Assembly: GCF_009711345.1 (NCBI RefSeq)
Contig: NZ_SMMA01000060.1
Span: 118,614-179,252, forward strand
DNA length: 60,639 bases
Source: Pseudovibrio flavus
GTDB lineage: Bacteria > Pseudomonadota > Alphaproteobacteria > Rhizobiales > Stappiaceae
Direction: 5' to 3'
Position numbers and translations under genes: made by a program. Positions 8,466 through 16,241 of the stretch are shown piece by piece; the first letter of the stretch is position 1; every line of letters starts with the position of its first letter. Under the pieces are notes generated by a model. The model made no database searches. It saw nothing but the letters and a program-made list of their open reading frames with translations, and had not been told where the DNA came from.

Positions 8466-9031
8466 TTATCCGCGCCCCGCTTAGGGCCACCGACGGCCCT
8501 TTGTAATTATCTCAAGCAGCGACCATTCCGAGCAAAGACGCCCCCTTCCCCATTGGGAAGTAAGCGTAAGAGAGTATTCTTGCTCTATGGAATGACACGC
8601 AAAATTTCAGTTGTCTTAGTCAATGGTACCCCAAATGAAACTCGGCAAGAATGCGTACTGACGTAGTTCACCACAAGAACATGCCCCTAGGAGATTTGGG
8701 ATAAAGCAGACATATTTTTGATGTTACCTCAAAAGCACACTGCCGCCGCACTGTAGACGCAACGTAAAACTGCAAGCCCATAACGTATTGATGCAAACCA
8801 GCGATCGTTTGATTAGAAGGTTTTTTCTGTTGATCTAACGGGACGATCGTTTCCTAGCGAACTGACCAAGCGCAATTTAACAACCAATAATTGTGTTTAT
8901 TGATAACTAAACCAATCGCCACCTTTTTTATTTAGGTTCGACCGACTCGCCCCTTGAAACTTGGATAAATGCAGTGGAACTGCATACATCCTCCCTCCGA
9001 TCAGCTTCCACTCGGAGTCGGGAAACAAGCG
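8466..9031. other. Gene-free region upstream of the ABC operon
   Basis: No credible gene is seen in these 566 bases. The region holds the leader described at 8477-8519 and a weak -35-like TTGACT on the minus strand at 8623-8618. It also holds an imperfect inverted repeat in which CGATCGT (8802-8808) and TTAGA (8813-8817) pair with TCTAA (8834-8838) and ACGATCG (8843-8849). Read the other way, the same element gives two direct copies of CGATCGTTT (8802-8810 and 8844-8852). This could be an operator or the 3' hairpin of the upstream regulator gene; it has no U-tract on either strand. Confidence 0.6.
8477..8519 (-). promoter_or_regulatory. Candidate riboswitch leader, NMT1-type (xanthine-sensing) architecture
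   Basis: Read on the minus strand, the leader of the ABC operon can fold as follows. An outer stem CTGCTT (8519-8514) pairs with AAGCGG (8482-8477). A 14-base 5' bulge GAGATAATTACAAA (8513-8500) faces a single 3' T. An inner stem GGGCC/GGCCC (8499-8495 with 8488-8484) closes the loop GTCGGT. A second hairpin, GGGGC/GCCCC (8478-8474 with 8463-8459), shares bases 8477-8478 with the outer stem and ends 9 bases from the Shine-Dalgarno GGAG (8447-8450), so the two could be alternative folds. A short hairpin with one large conserved bulge near the start of NMT1-like transporter genes is how the NMT1 motif is described. The match was made from memory and not tested against a covariance model. Confidence 0.5.
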
Positions 9032-9937
9032 CTATTTCGCCTTCACCACCAACGGATCTTGATCGAAAACAGACTTTAGCCGATCCGTTATCCATTGTGA
9101 CGCAGGCCCGCGTGAACCAGATTTCGGTGTAATAAGCTCGGCCGCTGCAAGCCAAGGGTGGCGGTCAAACTTTACATCAAGGCGCTGCAACAGCCCTGCT
9201 TCAATATCCGGCTCAACCATGTGCAGTGGAACGTACCCCCAGCCAACACCCGCCTTCGTGAACTCCTTCAGCATGAAAAAGGTATTCGTACGCCAGACGC
9301 TAACCGATAGCTGCGGGAAGTGGGAAAGCTCTACCTCCTCAACGCCCTGAACGATAAGCTGTCGGTGCCGAACCAGATCATCTACGTCCGGCTTTTCCAT
9401 CATTGCTAGCGGATGACTTGGCGCGACGGCGACCACAAATGGCAGTGAGCCTAGATATTCGATCCTATGCTCTCGCGGTATTCCCGGATTAGTGAAGCAC
9501 ATCCCAACCTGCGCCTGCCCCTCAACCACAAGCGGCTGCACATCAGGGCTGGCAACAATCTGCACCACAAGCTCGGTTACTGGAAAGTTCTCAGAAAACT
9601 CTAAAAACATCTGCTGCATCTGGGGCAACAGAAGCGCTTCATCAAGTGCGATCGTTAAACGGGTCTCATCCCCCTCGGATAGTGCCGCAGAAGACGCTTC
9701 TAAGTCATAGGCGAGCTGCACCATGGCTTCAGCCATCGGCAACAGCGCTCTTCCCTTTTTCGTAAGGACAGGAGAGCGAGAGGAACGATCAAAAAGCTGG
9801 CAGTCGAGATCAATCTCCAAACTGGCAATACCTTGGCTGACAGCAGACTGGGCTTTGCCAATTTTTCGCGCAGCGGCGGAAAACGAACCAGTACGCGCTG
9901 CCTCAACGAACATACGCAGATACTCAAGACTATACAT
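9032..9937 (-). CDS. LysR-family transcriptional regulator, divergent from a PACE efflux gene
   Basis: A 301-residue LysR regulator. The N-terminal winged helix-turn-helix covers about residues 1-60 ('FVEAARTGSFSAAARKIG', then 'AQSAVSQGIASLE' and 'LFDRSSRSP.LT.KG'). The rest is a two-lobed effector-binding domain. It is transcribed away from the PACE transporter with 85 bases between the starts, the arrangement of the AceR/AceI regulator-pump pair in Acinetobacter. A palindromic T-N11-A site lies in the shared intergenic region. It lies upstream of the ABC operon in the same direction, but 590 bases separate them, so control of the efflux gene is the more likely role. Confidence 0.93.
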   Translation of the reverse strand: MYSLEYLRMFVEAARTGSFSAAARKIGKAQSAVSQGIASLEIDLDCQLFDRSSRSPVLTKKGRALLPMAEAMVQLAYDLEASSAALSEGDETRLTIALDEALLLPQMQQMFLEFSENFPVTELVVQIVASPDVQPLVVEGQAQVGMCFTNPGIPREHRIEYLGSLPFVVAVAPSHPLAMMEKPDVDDLVRHRQLIVQGVEEVELSHFPQLSVSVWRTNTFFMLKEFTKAGVGWGYVPLHMVEPDIEAGLLQRLDVKFDRHPWLAAAELITPKSGSRGPASQWITDRLKSVFDQDPLVVKAK

Positions 9938-9961
9938 ATCAGCATCACTTATAGGTACTAA

Positions 9962-9976
9962 CTAGATACAATCTAG
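9962..9976. promoter_or_regulatory. Candidate LysR operator (T-N11-A palindrome)
   Basis: CTAGA-TACAA-TCTAG is a perfect 5-bp inverted repeat with a 5-bp centre. It contains TAGATACAATCTA, which fits the LysR T-N11-A consensus (T at 9963, A at 9975). It lies between the divergent starts of the LysR gene (9937) and the PACE gene (10023), where an autoregulatory or activating site is expected. Confidence 0.6.
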
Positions 9977-10022
9977 ATTACAGATATAAGTCGCGGCAAG
10001 TCCATTGCTCCAAGAGACAACA

Positions 10023-10460
10023 ATGAAAACAAAAGAACGGATCTTCCACTCACTTGCATTTGAAGCACTGCTAATGGCAACGCTCGTGCCCCTAAGCTCC
10101 ATCCTCACGGGTCACTCAGGCTCCGATATGCTGGTTGTTTCCGTAATTATGGCTGTAATCGCTATGATCTGGAACTACATCTACAACGTGGGTTTTGATC
10201 GCTTGTTTGGTGCTGAAAGAATTACGCGCGGCGTACGGCTTAGAGCGCTGCATGCTGGCGGTTTTGAAGCAGGCCTTGTGCTTATCACGATCCCGATGCT
10301 GATGTGGCGTTTGAAAATCGGCTTTATGGATGCCCTTATTCTGGACATCGGTATGGTGCTCTACGTCCTGTTCTACACCATGGTGTTCAACTGGGTTTAT
10401 GACGTGGCCCGCCACAAAATCAAAACCCGCAAGCTGGAAACACAAACAGCAGCAAACTGA
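10023..10460 (+). CDS. PACE-family multidrug/biguanide efflux transporter (AceI-like)
   Basis: A 145-residue inner-membrane protein of the proteobacterial antimicrobial compound efflux family. It consists of two tandem bacterial transmembrane-pair domains with four helices. The hallmark repeats are visible: 'FEALLMATLVPL' with the membrane Glu14, 'MIWNYIYNVGFDR' (48-60) in the first repeat, 'RALHAGGFEAGL' (74-85) and 'MVFNWVYDVAR' (120-130) in the second. Characterised members export chlorhexidine, acriflavine or short diamines by proton antiport. An upstream TTG at 10005 was rejected in favour of the ATG at 10023. The divergent LysR gene is the likely regulator. The physiological substrate here is unknown. 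Confidence 0.9.
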   Translation: MKTKERIFHSLAFEALLMATLVPLSSILTGHSGSDMLVVSVIMAVIAMIWNYIYNVGFDRLFGAERITRGVRLRALHAGGFEAGLVLITIPMLMWRLKIGFMDALILDIGMVLYVLFYTMVFNWVYDVARHKIKTRKLETQTAAN

Positions 10461-10470
10461 ACAAATGACA

Positions 10471-10495
10471 ATGGGCGCCGATGAGCGCCCATTTT
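10471..10495. terminator. Rho-independent terminator
   Basis: ATGGGCGC (10471-10478) pairs with GCGCCCAT (10485-10492), followed by TTT. It ends the PACE transcript (+) and lies between two convergent genes, so it may also act on the MazG-like gene. Confidence 0.75.
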
Positions 10496-10509
10496 CGTTG
10501 AACCTGCCA

Positions 10510-10809
10510 TCATTTCACATGACGGCCAGTGCCATCTCCAGAGCGAACCCATTTTCGCTGCCTATTGATAGCCATCTTGGCATCCACCGCCTGCGAGAGG
10601 TCATGGCCATTTATATCGGCAAGCCTGTGAAGCAAAATCATAACATCTGCCGCTTCTGCCACGATCTCTCTAGAACTTTCATTGGCAACGATAGCTTCCT
10701 CAAGCTCGGCAAGCTCTTCCCTCGCCCGTTTGACGAGATCAACAGGATCACTCACTTCACCAAAAGCAGCGTCTGCCCAAGTGCGGATAGAGTGGCTTGT
10801 CTCATTCAT
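10510..10809 (-). CDS. MazG-like nucleotide pyrophosphohydrolase
   Basis: A 99-residue all-alpha protein resembling the short single-domain MazG/HisE-like (dATP/dGTP diphosphohydrolase) group. The Mg-binding acidic helices are visible as 'REELAELEEAI' (EExxE-type, about residues 30-40) and 'EIVAEAADVMILL' (ExxDxxxL, about 48-60). Such enzymes hydrolyse NTPs or dNTPs to the monophosphate and pyrophosphate. It sits between the PACE gene, which is convergent, and the MerR gene, which is upstream on the same strand but separated by a terminator. The substrate is not determinable. Confidence 0.72.
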   Translation of the reverse strand: MNETSHSIRTWADAAFGEVSDPVDLVKRAREELAELEEAIVANESSREIVAEAADVMILLHRLADINGHDLSQAVDAKMAINRQRKWVRSGDGTGRHVK

Positions 10810-10841
10810 GGCTATTCAATCCCTTCTCTTCCGCTGAAACG

Positions 10842-10866
10842 AAAAAAGGGCCGGAAACCCGACCCT
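10842..10866 (-). terminator. Rho-independent terminator of the MerR gene
   Basis: On the minus strand, AGGGTCGG (10866-10859) pairs with CCGGCCCT (10854-10847) around GTTT, followed by TTTTTT. It lies 22 bases past the MerR stop codon. Confidence 0.85.
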
Positions 10867-10887
10867 CTCATACTTATGGGACTACAC

Positions 10888-11592
10888 TCAGCTAGAGCGC
10901 GCCTGATCAAGCATTCGCTTACACTCAAGTAGCTCGAACAATGTGGCCTGAAGGTTCCGGACATCCTCTTTAGAAAGTCCTTTGCCGACAACCTCTGTCC
11001 GCTCGCCACCGCGAAGTCGCTCGATTAGGCCAAATGCCCCGCTGTGCTGCTGAGGTGCAGGGCGATAGTCATCATCATCCTCATTGTCTGGCAGAACCCC
11101 GTCCGGAAGCTCTCCTAGTTCATCGTCCTCTTCCGCATAGCGCACAGGCGCATAGCGCTCGTCATTATCCAGATCTTCTTCCAGAGCGTCGGCGAACTGT
11201 TCTTCCAGATCATTGTCATCATAGATGTCCTGATCATCACTATCGTCATAACCACGATAGTCGGAAGTATCCTCTTCAACAGCTCCAGAGCGACTTTGCG
11301 CCTTAGGAAGAACCGGCATAACGCCGCTTGCAGCAGACATCACGAACTTTACGCCTTGTTCGCGCAAAATCCGCTGTACGCCCTTGATGGTGTAGCCTTC
11401 TCCGTAAAGCAGATGACGAATACCCTTCAGAAGCTCAATATCTTCTGGTCGGTAATAACGCCGTCCCCCACCCCGTTTAAGGGGTCTGATCTGCGTAAAA
11501 CGGGTTTCCCAAAAGCGCAGAACGTGTTGCGGCAGATCGAGATCAGCAGCAACCTCGCTAATGGTTCGAAAGGCGTCTTCGCTTTTAGTCAC
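10888..11592 (-). CDS. MerR-family transcriptional regulator with long acidic linker
   Basis: A 234-residue protein. The N-terminal MerR winged helix ('[20 protein letters not shown]', then '[15 protein letters not shown]', residues 10-60) is followed by '[13 protein letters not shown]' and then a low-complexity stretch very rich in Asp and Glu (about residues 100-185). A short conserved tail contains '[17 protein letters not shown]' (about 214-230). The start is GTG with no strong Shine-Dalgarno. This MerR next to ihfA is a recurrent alphaproteobacterial arrangement. No metal- or drug-binding cysteine pattern typical of MerR/CueR is seen, so the signal it senses is unknown. Confidence 0.88.
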   Translation of the reverse strand: MTKSEDAFRTISEVAADLDLPQHVLRFWETRFTQIRPLKRGGGRRYYRPEDIELLKGIRHLLYGEGYTIKGVQRILREQGVKFVMSAASGVMPVLPKAQSRSGAVEEDTSDYRGYDDSDDQDIYDDNDLEEQFADALEEDLDNDERYAPVRYAEEDDELGELPDGVLPDNEDDDDYRPAPQQHSGAFGLIERLRGGERTEVVGKGLSKEDVRNLQATLFELLECKRMLDQARSS

Positions 11593-11636
11593 TTAAACCG
11601 CTTGTCTTTATTATATTAATTGGTTTTGTGCGGGTC

Positions 11637-11945
11637 TTAGGAACCGTCTACGAGCGCGTCGTTAATGCGTTGTTTTAGAACGTTGCTAGGTTTGAATACC
11701 ATGACGCGGCGCGGAGAAATCGGAACTTCCTCACCAGTCTTCGGATTTCGGCCAATGCGTTCGCCCTTGGAGCGGACGACGAACGAACCGAATGATGAAA
11801 GCTTAACAGAATCGCCACTAACAAGGCTGTCGGAGATTTCCGAAAGTACTTTTTCCACCAGTTCCGCAGATTCGGTTCTGGAGAGGCCAACCTTTTGGTA
11901 GACGGCTTCACACAGATCCGCACGGGTTACGGTATGATTACCCAT
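11637..11945 (-). CDS. ihfA: Integration host factor alpha subunit
   Basis: A 102-residue HU/IHF-fold DNA-bending protein. The DNA-intercalating beta-arm motif '[11 protein letters not shown]' and the following '[17 protein letters not shown]' are typical of IhfA rather than HU. GAGGAG lies 6 bases before the ATG. It works as a heterodimer with IhfB (not in this window) in DNA architecture, transcription and recombination. It is placed between fabH and the MerR gene, all in the same direction. Confidence 0.95.
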   Translation of the reverse strand: MGNHTVTRADLCEAVYQKVGLSRTESAELVEKVLSEISDSLVSGDSVKLSSFGSFVVRSKGERIGRNPKTGEEVPISPRRVMVFKPSNVLKQRINDALVDGS

Positions 11946-12103
11946 AGCTCACTCCTCAAGAAAGCCTTTTAAAGCCTTTTTCCCTAGAAATCAGGATTAT
12001 TCTCAAGGGGATACGGTATTCACTTAAAGCTGATTGGTCAACAGGCATTGTGCAACAATTAAACCCAAGGTGACCTAACTGGAGTTTACCCTGAAAAGTA
12101 GAA

Positions 12104-12130
12104 GGCGGCTGTGGTAAAACCACAACCGCC
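12104..12130 (-). terminator. Stem-loop downstream of fabH
   Basis: GGCGG.TGTGGT pairs with ACCACA.CCGCC around a short loop, about 55 bases past the fabH stop. The minus-strand tail has only an interrupted T-run, so termination may be partial and allow some read-through to ihfA. Confidence 0.55.
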
Positions 12131-12184
12131 ACTAAAAGCTTTTATGCTAAGCCTTTGCAACCAGTAGATAAACCGGCCTGCCAA

Positions 12185-13162
12185 TTACCAGCGAAGCAGC
12201 ACTGCGCCCCATGTAAAGCCGCCGCCCATGGCTTCCAGCATAACCAGATCGCCTTTTTTGACTTTGCCTTCACGGACGATGCTGTCCAGCGCCAGAGGAA
12301 TCGATGCTGCAGAGGTATTGCCGTGCAGCTGAACAGTGGTCACCACTTTCTCAGGGGCGATTCCCAGTTTCTTTGCGGAAGCATCGATAATGCGCTTGTT
12401 AGCCTGATGCGGCACGAACCAATCCAGATCATCGGCAGTTGTGCCGGTAGCTGCAAAGGCTGCTTTAATAACGTCGGTTACCATGCCAACTGCGTGCTTG
12501 AAGACTTCCTTGCCTTCCATACGCAAGTGACCGGCTGTCTGAGTAGTAGACGGACCGCCATCCACGAAGAGCTTGTCTTTGTGACGGCCATCAGAACGCA
12601 ACTGGCTGGAAAGGACACCCTCACCCATTTCAGCCGCATCACCTTCACGCACTTCCATAACAACTGCACCAGCACCATCGCCGAACAAAACGCAGGTTGT
12701 GCGGTCTTCCCAGTCGAGAATGCGGGAGAATGTTTCTGCGCCGATAACCAGAGCACGCTTTGCAAGGCCGCCGCGCAGGTAAGCGTCAGCGGTCGCAACA
12801 GCATAAACAAAACCGGAGCACACAGCCTGCACGTCAAATGCAGCGCCATGGGTAATGCCAAGCTTTGCCTGAATGGTGGTGGCAGATGCCGGGAAAGTGT
12901 TATCCGGAGTGGATGTCGCCAGAATAATAAGGTCAATGCTGGAAGCATCTACACCTGCGTTTGCAAGCGCAGCCTGAGCAGCCTTAAGACCGAGATCAGA
13001 CGTATACTCACCTTCCGCCGCAATGTGGCGCTCCTGAATGCCAGTACGCTGAACAATCCACTCGTCGGTGGTATCAACGATCTGCTCAAGATCCTTGTTG
13101 GTGAGCGTTTTCTCAGGCAGGTAGCTGCCGCAGCCGAGTACAACAGAACGAAGTGCGTTCAC
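12185..13162 (-). CDS. fabH: Beta-ketoacyl-[acyl-carrier-protein] synthase III
   Basis: A 325-residue thiolase-fold enzyme that starts fatty acid synthesis by condensing acetyl-CoA (or another acyl-CoA) with malonyl-ACP. The catalytic triad is readable: Cys115 in 'AVCSGF', His252 in 'PHQAN' and Asn282 in 'HGNTSAA'. The start is GTG, with GGAAGG overlapping the plsX stop and only two bases between the genes, a strong sign of translational coupling. The plsX-fabH order is the classical bacterial arrangement. Confidence 0.97.
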   Translation of the reverse strand: MNALRSVVLGCGSYLPEKTLTNKDLEQIVDTTDEWIVQRTGIQERHIAAEGEYTSDLGLKAAQAALANAGVDASSIDLIILATSTPDNTFPASATTIQAKLGITHGAAFDVQAVCSGFVYAVATADAYLRGGLAKRALVIGAETFSRILDWEDRTTCVLFGDGAGAVVMEVREGDAAEMGEGVLSSQLRSDGRHKDKLFVDGGPSTTQTAGHLRMEGKEVFKHAVGMVTDVIKAAFAATGTTADDLDWFVPHQANKRIIDASAKKLGIAPEKVVTTVQLHGNTSAASIPLALDSIVREGKVKKGDLVMLEAMGGGFTWGAVLLRW

Positions 13163-13164
13163 AA

Positions 13165-14223
13165 TTAACCTTCCGATTTTTCATCGTTGAGGTTAAACCG
13201 TCCACGATGATAGTCCCCAAGATCTTGGGAGATTTTCTTAATAAGCTCGTTCTTTGCCATATCGTGGGCAAGCTCAACAGCAGAAGCAAAACCTTCCGCA
13301 TCAGTGCCGCCATGGCTCTTGATAACGATGCCATTCAAACCAAGGAATACACCACCATTTACCTTACGTGGGTCCATTTTCTCACGAAGGCGATCAAATG
13401 CACCCTTTGCAAATAGGTAGCCAATTTTTGCCATCAAGGTGCGGCTCATCGCGGCGCGCAGGTAGCCGGCCAACTGCTTGGCGGTACCTTCGGCGGTCTT
13501 AAGCGCGATGTTACCTGCAAAACCTTCGGTCACAACAACGTCTACTGTACCCTTGCCGATATCGTCACCTTCGACGAAACCGGTGTACACGATGTTCGGA
13601 GGAGACATCTCGCGCAGCATCTTTGCAGCGGTACGCACTTCCTCGACACCTTTTACTTCTTCCACGCCGATATTCAACAGACCTACGGTTGGGGTCTGGA
13701 TACCCTGCACAGAGCGCGCCATAGCACCGCCAAGGATCGCAAAGTCAATCAGTTGCTGCGCGTCAGCACCAACAGTCGCGCCAACGTCCAGCACGATGGA
13801 CTCACCACGCATGGTTGGCCAAATTGCTGCGATGGCAGGACGCTCGATGCCCGGCATAGTGCGCAGGCAGAACTTGGACATAGCCATCAAGGCGCCGGTG
13901 TTACCTGCAGAAACAGCAACATCTGCACGGCCCTCTTTCACGGCAGCAATTGCCTGCCACATAGAGGACTTGCCACGACCTTTACGAAGGGCCTGACTCG
14001 GCTTCTCATCCATTTCAATGGAAACGTCCGTATGAACCAGCTCGGAAGCCGCCTTCAAACGAGGCAGTCTGTCGAGCATTGGCTCAAGGACTTTGCTGTC
14101 GCCGAACAGAATAAAATGGATATCAGGACACCGCGTAAGCACAAGGTCGGCACCTGGCAACACGGTCTGAGGACCGGTATCGCCGCCCATGGCGTCCAGA
14201 GAGATCGTTATTTTATTCGACAT
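13165..14223 (-). CDS. plsX: Phosphate acyltransferase PlsX
   Basis: A 352-residue peripheral membrane enzyme making acyl-phosphate from acyl-ACP for phospholipid synthesis. Typical signatures are the N-terminal '[11 protein letters not shown]', '[11 protein letters not shown]', '[11 protein letters not shown]' and '[20 protein letters not shown]'. The length matches the family. The gene lies between DUF177 and fabH, linking ribosomal-protein/YceD-type genes to fatty acid synthesis as in many bacteria. Confidence 0.97.
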   Translation of the reverse strand: MSNKITISLDAMGGDTGPQTVLPGADLVLTRCPDIHFILFGDSKVLEPMLDRLPRLKAASELVHTDVSIEMDEKPSQALRKGRGKSSMWQAIAAVKEGRADVAVSAGNTGALMAMSKFCLRTMPGIERPAIAAIWPTMRGESIVLDVGATVGADAQQLIDFAILGGAMARSVQGIQTPTVGLLNIGVEEVKGVEEVRTAAKMLREMSPPNIVYTGFVEGDDIGKGTVDVVVTEGFAGNIALKTAEGTAKQLAGYLRAAMSRTLMAKIGYLFAKGAFDRLREKMDPRKVNGGVFLGLNGIVIKSHGGTDAEGFASAVELAHDMAKNELIKKISQDLGDYHRGRFNLNDEKSEG

Positions 14224-14360
14224 ATGTATTCAAACCCTATTCTCTTTTCACCTTCCAGCTGGGCCGTACGCAAGTGTGCATCCAAATGCTGAAAAACGCA
14301 GGTGAAGATAAAGATTTCCCGCGTAGGATCAACACCCAGCTTCAGGTCAAAGGCGGAGCT

Positions 14361-14933
14361 TTAACTGTTTTTGTCTTTCTTGAGGGCTGCAAGCGCTGCA
14401 AACGGGTTAGGACGCTGTTCTTCCTCGTCCTCATCCTCGTCTTCAGTTGGTGCAAAGCTAGCGTCGATTTCAACGCCCTCAGCCCGTGGATATGGATCCA
14501 GCACCAAGGCTAGCTGCTCACAAAGCACTGAACCCAGATCAATTGCTTTCCCGTCAAAATGCTCTGGTGGGTCGATAGCGTCAAAGTCGATATCGACTTC
14601 AAGACCGTCATCCCTGTTTTTGCGGCGCTTGGAAGTATCTTCAGCAATGAACTTGCGGTCGATATCATCTTCAACGCTCACTTCAATCGGTTCCAGCGTC
14701 ACAACACAGCGCTGAATTACTTTGCCGGAGAAACTCCCCTCAACTGCAACACCGGTTTTACGCCAAGGGCGCACAACCAAGTCAGCCTTAAGGGTCTCGA
14801 CGGCAATCAGGCCATAAGCTTTCGCAATTGCGGCCCGATCAGCTTCGTTTAGATCCAGCGTTACGGTGCGGGCGCTATTTGCCAGTCGGCTCACATCCAT
14901 CATATGGACATATGGATAGTCACTGTTTGACAT
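14361..14933 (-). CDS. DUF177 (YceD-like) protein
   Basis: A 190-residue protein of the DUF177/YceD family. A central 'QRCVVTLEPIEVSVEDDIDRKF'-type core, of which 'RCVVTLEPIEV' is the diagnostic part, is followed by 'ALVLDPYPRAEGVEID' and a very acidic tail. In many bacteria YceD lies next to rpmF and plsX and affects 23S rRNA levels; rpmF is not here. Its start lies two bases after the chaperone stop codon (TGA-TC-ATG), so the pair is coupled. Only a general link to ribosome and membrane-lipid genes can be inferred. Confidence 0.85.
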   Translation of the reverse strand: MSNSDYPYVHMMDVSRLANSARTVTLDLNEADRAAIAKAYGLIAVETLKADLVVRPWRKTGVAVEGSFSGKVIQRCVVTLEPIEVSVEDDIDRKFIAEDTSKRRKNRDDGLEVDIDFDAIDPPEHFDGKAIDLGSVLCEQLALVLDPYPRAEGVEIDASFAPTEDEDEDEEEQRPNPFAALAALKKDKNS

Positions 14934-14935
14934 GA

Positions 14936-15487
14936 TCAGCAGTTTTCCTCTGCACTATCAGCTGGCACCTCGGCCCAAGAGACAGATCCGCTCATAATCT
15001 CTTGTACAGGTGTACGGCCTAATTTACTCAATGTAGCGTGCATGTATTCGACCAATGCGCTCGCTGCAAGAGTTTGCGTGGGTTCTGCGTATATATTTCT
15101 AAGAAATGCCTCAGCAAGAGCCTCGTCATTTCCATCGGCTAATGCTTGAGAATAGGCTTGGGAGCGTCCAAAAAAAGATTCGCTCATCTTGCGAATACGT
15201 CGGCGCACACCTTCATCGCCTATACCCTGCTCGCGCAGGCTCTGATCCATATCAACAAAAAACAGATCGAACACATCCTGAGCCAGTTTCGAGGCGCGAT
15301 CATCTTCGCCTTGCAATCGGTGAAAGACGCAAAAAGCATGAAATACGATCATTTCAAACCGGCCTTCCACAGAATCCGGCACCCTCAACTGCGTATAAAA
15401 CACAGGCTGCCGCGCCTGAGACACAATACTTTTATAAACGCGAAGCACCGACGAATCGTCTCTTCGACGAAAAAAGCGCAAGACCAT
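14936..15487 (-). CDS. Ubiquinol-cytochrome c chaperone (CBP3/UQCC1 family)
   Basis: A 183-residue protein matching the bacterial CBP3 family, helpers in assembly of cytochrome b of the bc1 complex. Visible family features are the N-terminal 'YKSIVSQARQPVFYTQLRVPD', given here for its core 'ARQPVFYTQLRVPD', then 'VFHAFCVFHRLQGE' and 'LFDLFFVDMDQSLREQGIGD' (core 'DMDQSLREQGIGD'). GAGG precedes the ATG. It opens the minus-strand group that continues through DUF177, plsX, fabH, ihfA and MerR. The intergenic region to bamE (15488-15615) should hold divergent promoters. Confidence 0.88.
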   Translation of the reverse strand: MVLRFFRRRDDSSVLRVYKSIVSQARQPVFYTQLRVPDSVEGRFEMIVFHAFCVFHRLQGEDDRASKLAQDVFDLFFVDMDQSLREQGIGDEGVRRRIRKMSESFFGRSQAYSQALADGNDEALAEAFLRNIYAEPTQTLAASALVEYMHATLSKLGRTPVQEIMSGSVSWAEVPADSAEENC

Positions 15488-15615
15488 GCCACCTCTTTTG
15501 TCATCTTTTGTTGCGTTGTTGCCTGTGACGCGGTAGGCACAAACTCAAGGATTTAGTTCAAACTGCTTGTTTCCGCAGGAGGGAGCCCTGCCTGCAAGCC
15601 AACGGGATATTCGGG

Positions 15616-16053
15616 ATGTTTGCATTTGCACGCCGTACAGCGTTCCTCGTTTGCCTATCACTACCTCTAGGTGGCTGTTTTACACAGACCCTGAACCACG
15701 GTCACGTTATTTCTAACGAGACCCTATCGGAAATTCAGGTAGGGTCCAGCCGCGAACAGGTAGAGTTGCTGCTTGGCACACCGTCAACAACGTCGAACCT
15801 AAATGGCGAAGCCTACTACTATATTTCTCAGGTGACAGAGACCACCGCGTTCTTCAATCCGGATATCGTAGAGCAGCGCGTAGTTGCCGTTTACTTCGAT
15901 AATGACGGCTTTGTACGCGATATGGGTAACTACACCATGGAAGATGGCCGCGTGGTTGACTACGTGACCCGCAAGACCCGCACAGGTGGTTCTGATTACA
16001 GCTTCCTGTCGCAGATCCTGCGCGGTGCACAGAACCCGGGCCTCAGCCTCTAA
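15616..16053 (+). CDS. bamE: Outer-membrane assembly lipoprotein BamE (SmpA/OmlA family)
   Basis: A 145-residue lipoprotein. The signal peptide ends in the lipobox LGGC with the lipidated Cys21. The mature part has the SmpA/OmlA fold, with 'LSEIQVGSSREQVELLLGTPS' (core 'VGSSREQVELLLGTPS') and 'YYYISQVTE'. BamE is an accessory of the BAM complex that inserts outer-membrane proteins, such as the porins at the end of this window. It is transcribed alone, away from the CBP3 chaperone gene, and ends in a strong terminator. Confidence 0.9.
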   Translation: MFAFARRTAFLVCLSLPLGGCFTQTLNHGHVISNETLSEIQVGSSREQVELLLGTPSTTSNLNGEAYYYISQVTETTAFFNPDIVEQRVVAVYFDNDGFVRDMGNYTMEDGRVVDYVTRKTRTGGSDYSFLSQILRGAQNPGLSL

Positions 16054-16079
16054 AAAGGCCATACTAAAGCGTTTCAGAA

Positions 16080-16106
16080 AGCCCCGCCACTGGCGGGGCT
16101 TTTTTA
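16080..16106 (+). terminator. Rho-independent terminator of bamE
   Basis: GCCCCGCC (16081-16088) pairs with GGCGGGGC (16092-16099) around a 3-base loop, followed by TTTTTT. Confidence 0.93.
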
Positions 16107-16210
16107 TTGACCCAGCGCTCACAGCGCCCCTGAACTGCCCATACAACGCAAAAAGGGGAAGTGGACTGAACCACCTCCCCTTCTTGATGTCAGGAAAGCC
16201 CTGAAAGATA

Positions 16211-16233
16211 AGCCGCCCGCTTACCGGGTGGCT
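16211..16233 (-). terminator. Probable terminator of hppA
   Basis: On the minus strand AGCC-CCCG pairs with CGGG-GGCT around a small loop just past the hppA stop, with a weak T-rich tail. A second imperfect hairpin (AAGGGGAAGTGG with CCACCTCCCCTT, about 16150-16181) follows and may assist. Confidence 0.5.
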
Positions 16234-16241
16234 TTCCTTTA

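Noticed and set aside
12155-13168. A 337-codon plus-strand frame opposite fabH
   Set aside because: It is antisense to fabH with all catalytic residues intact, and has no family features of its own.
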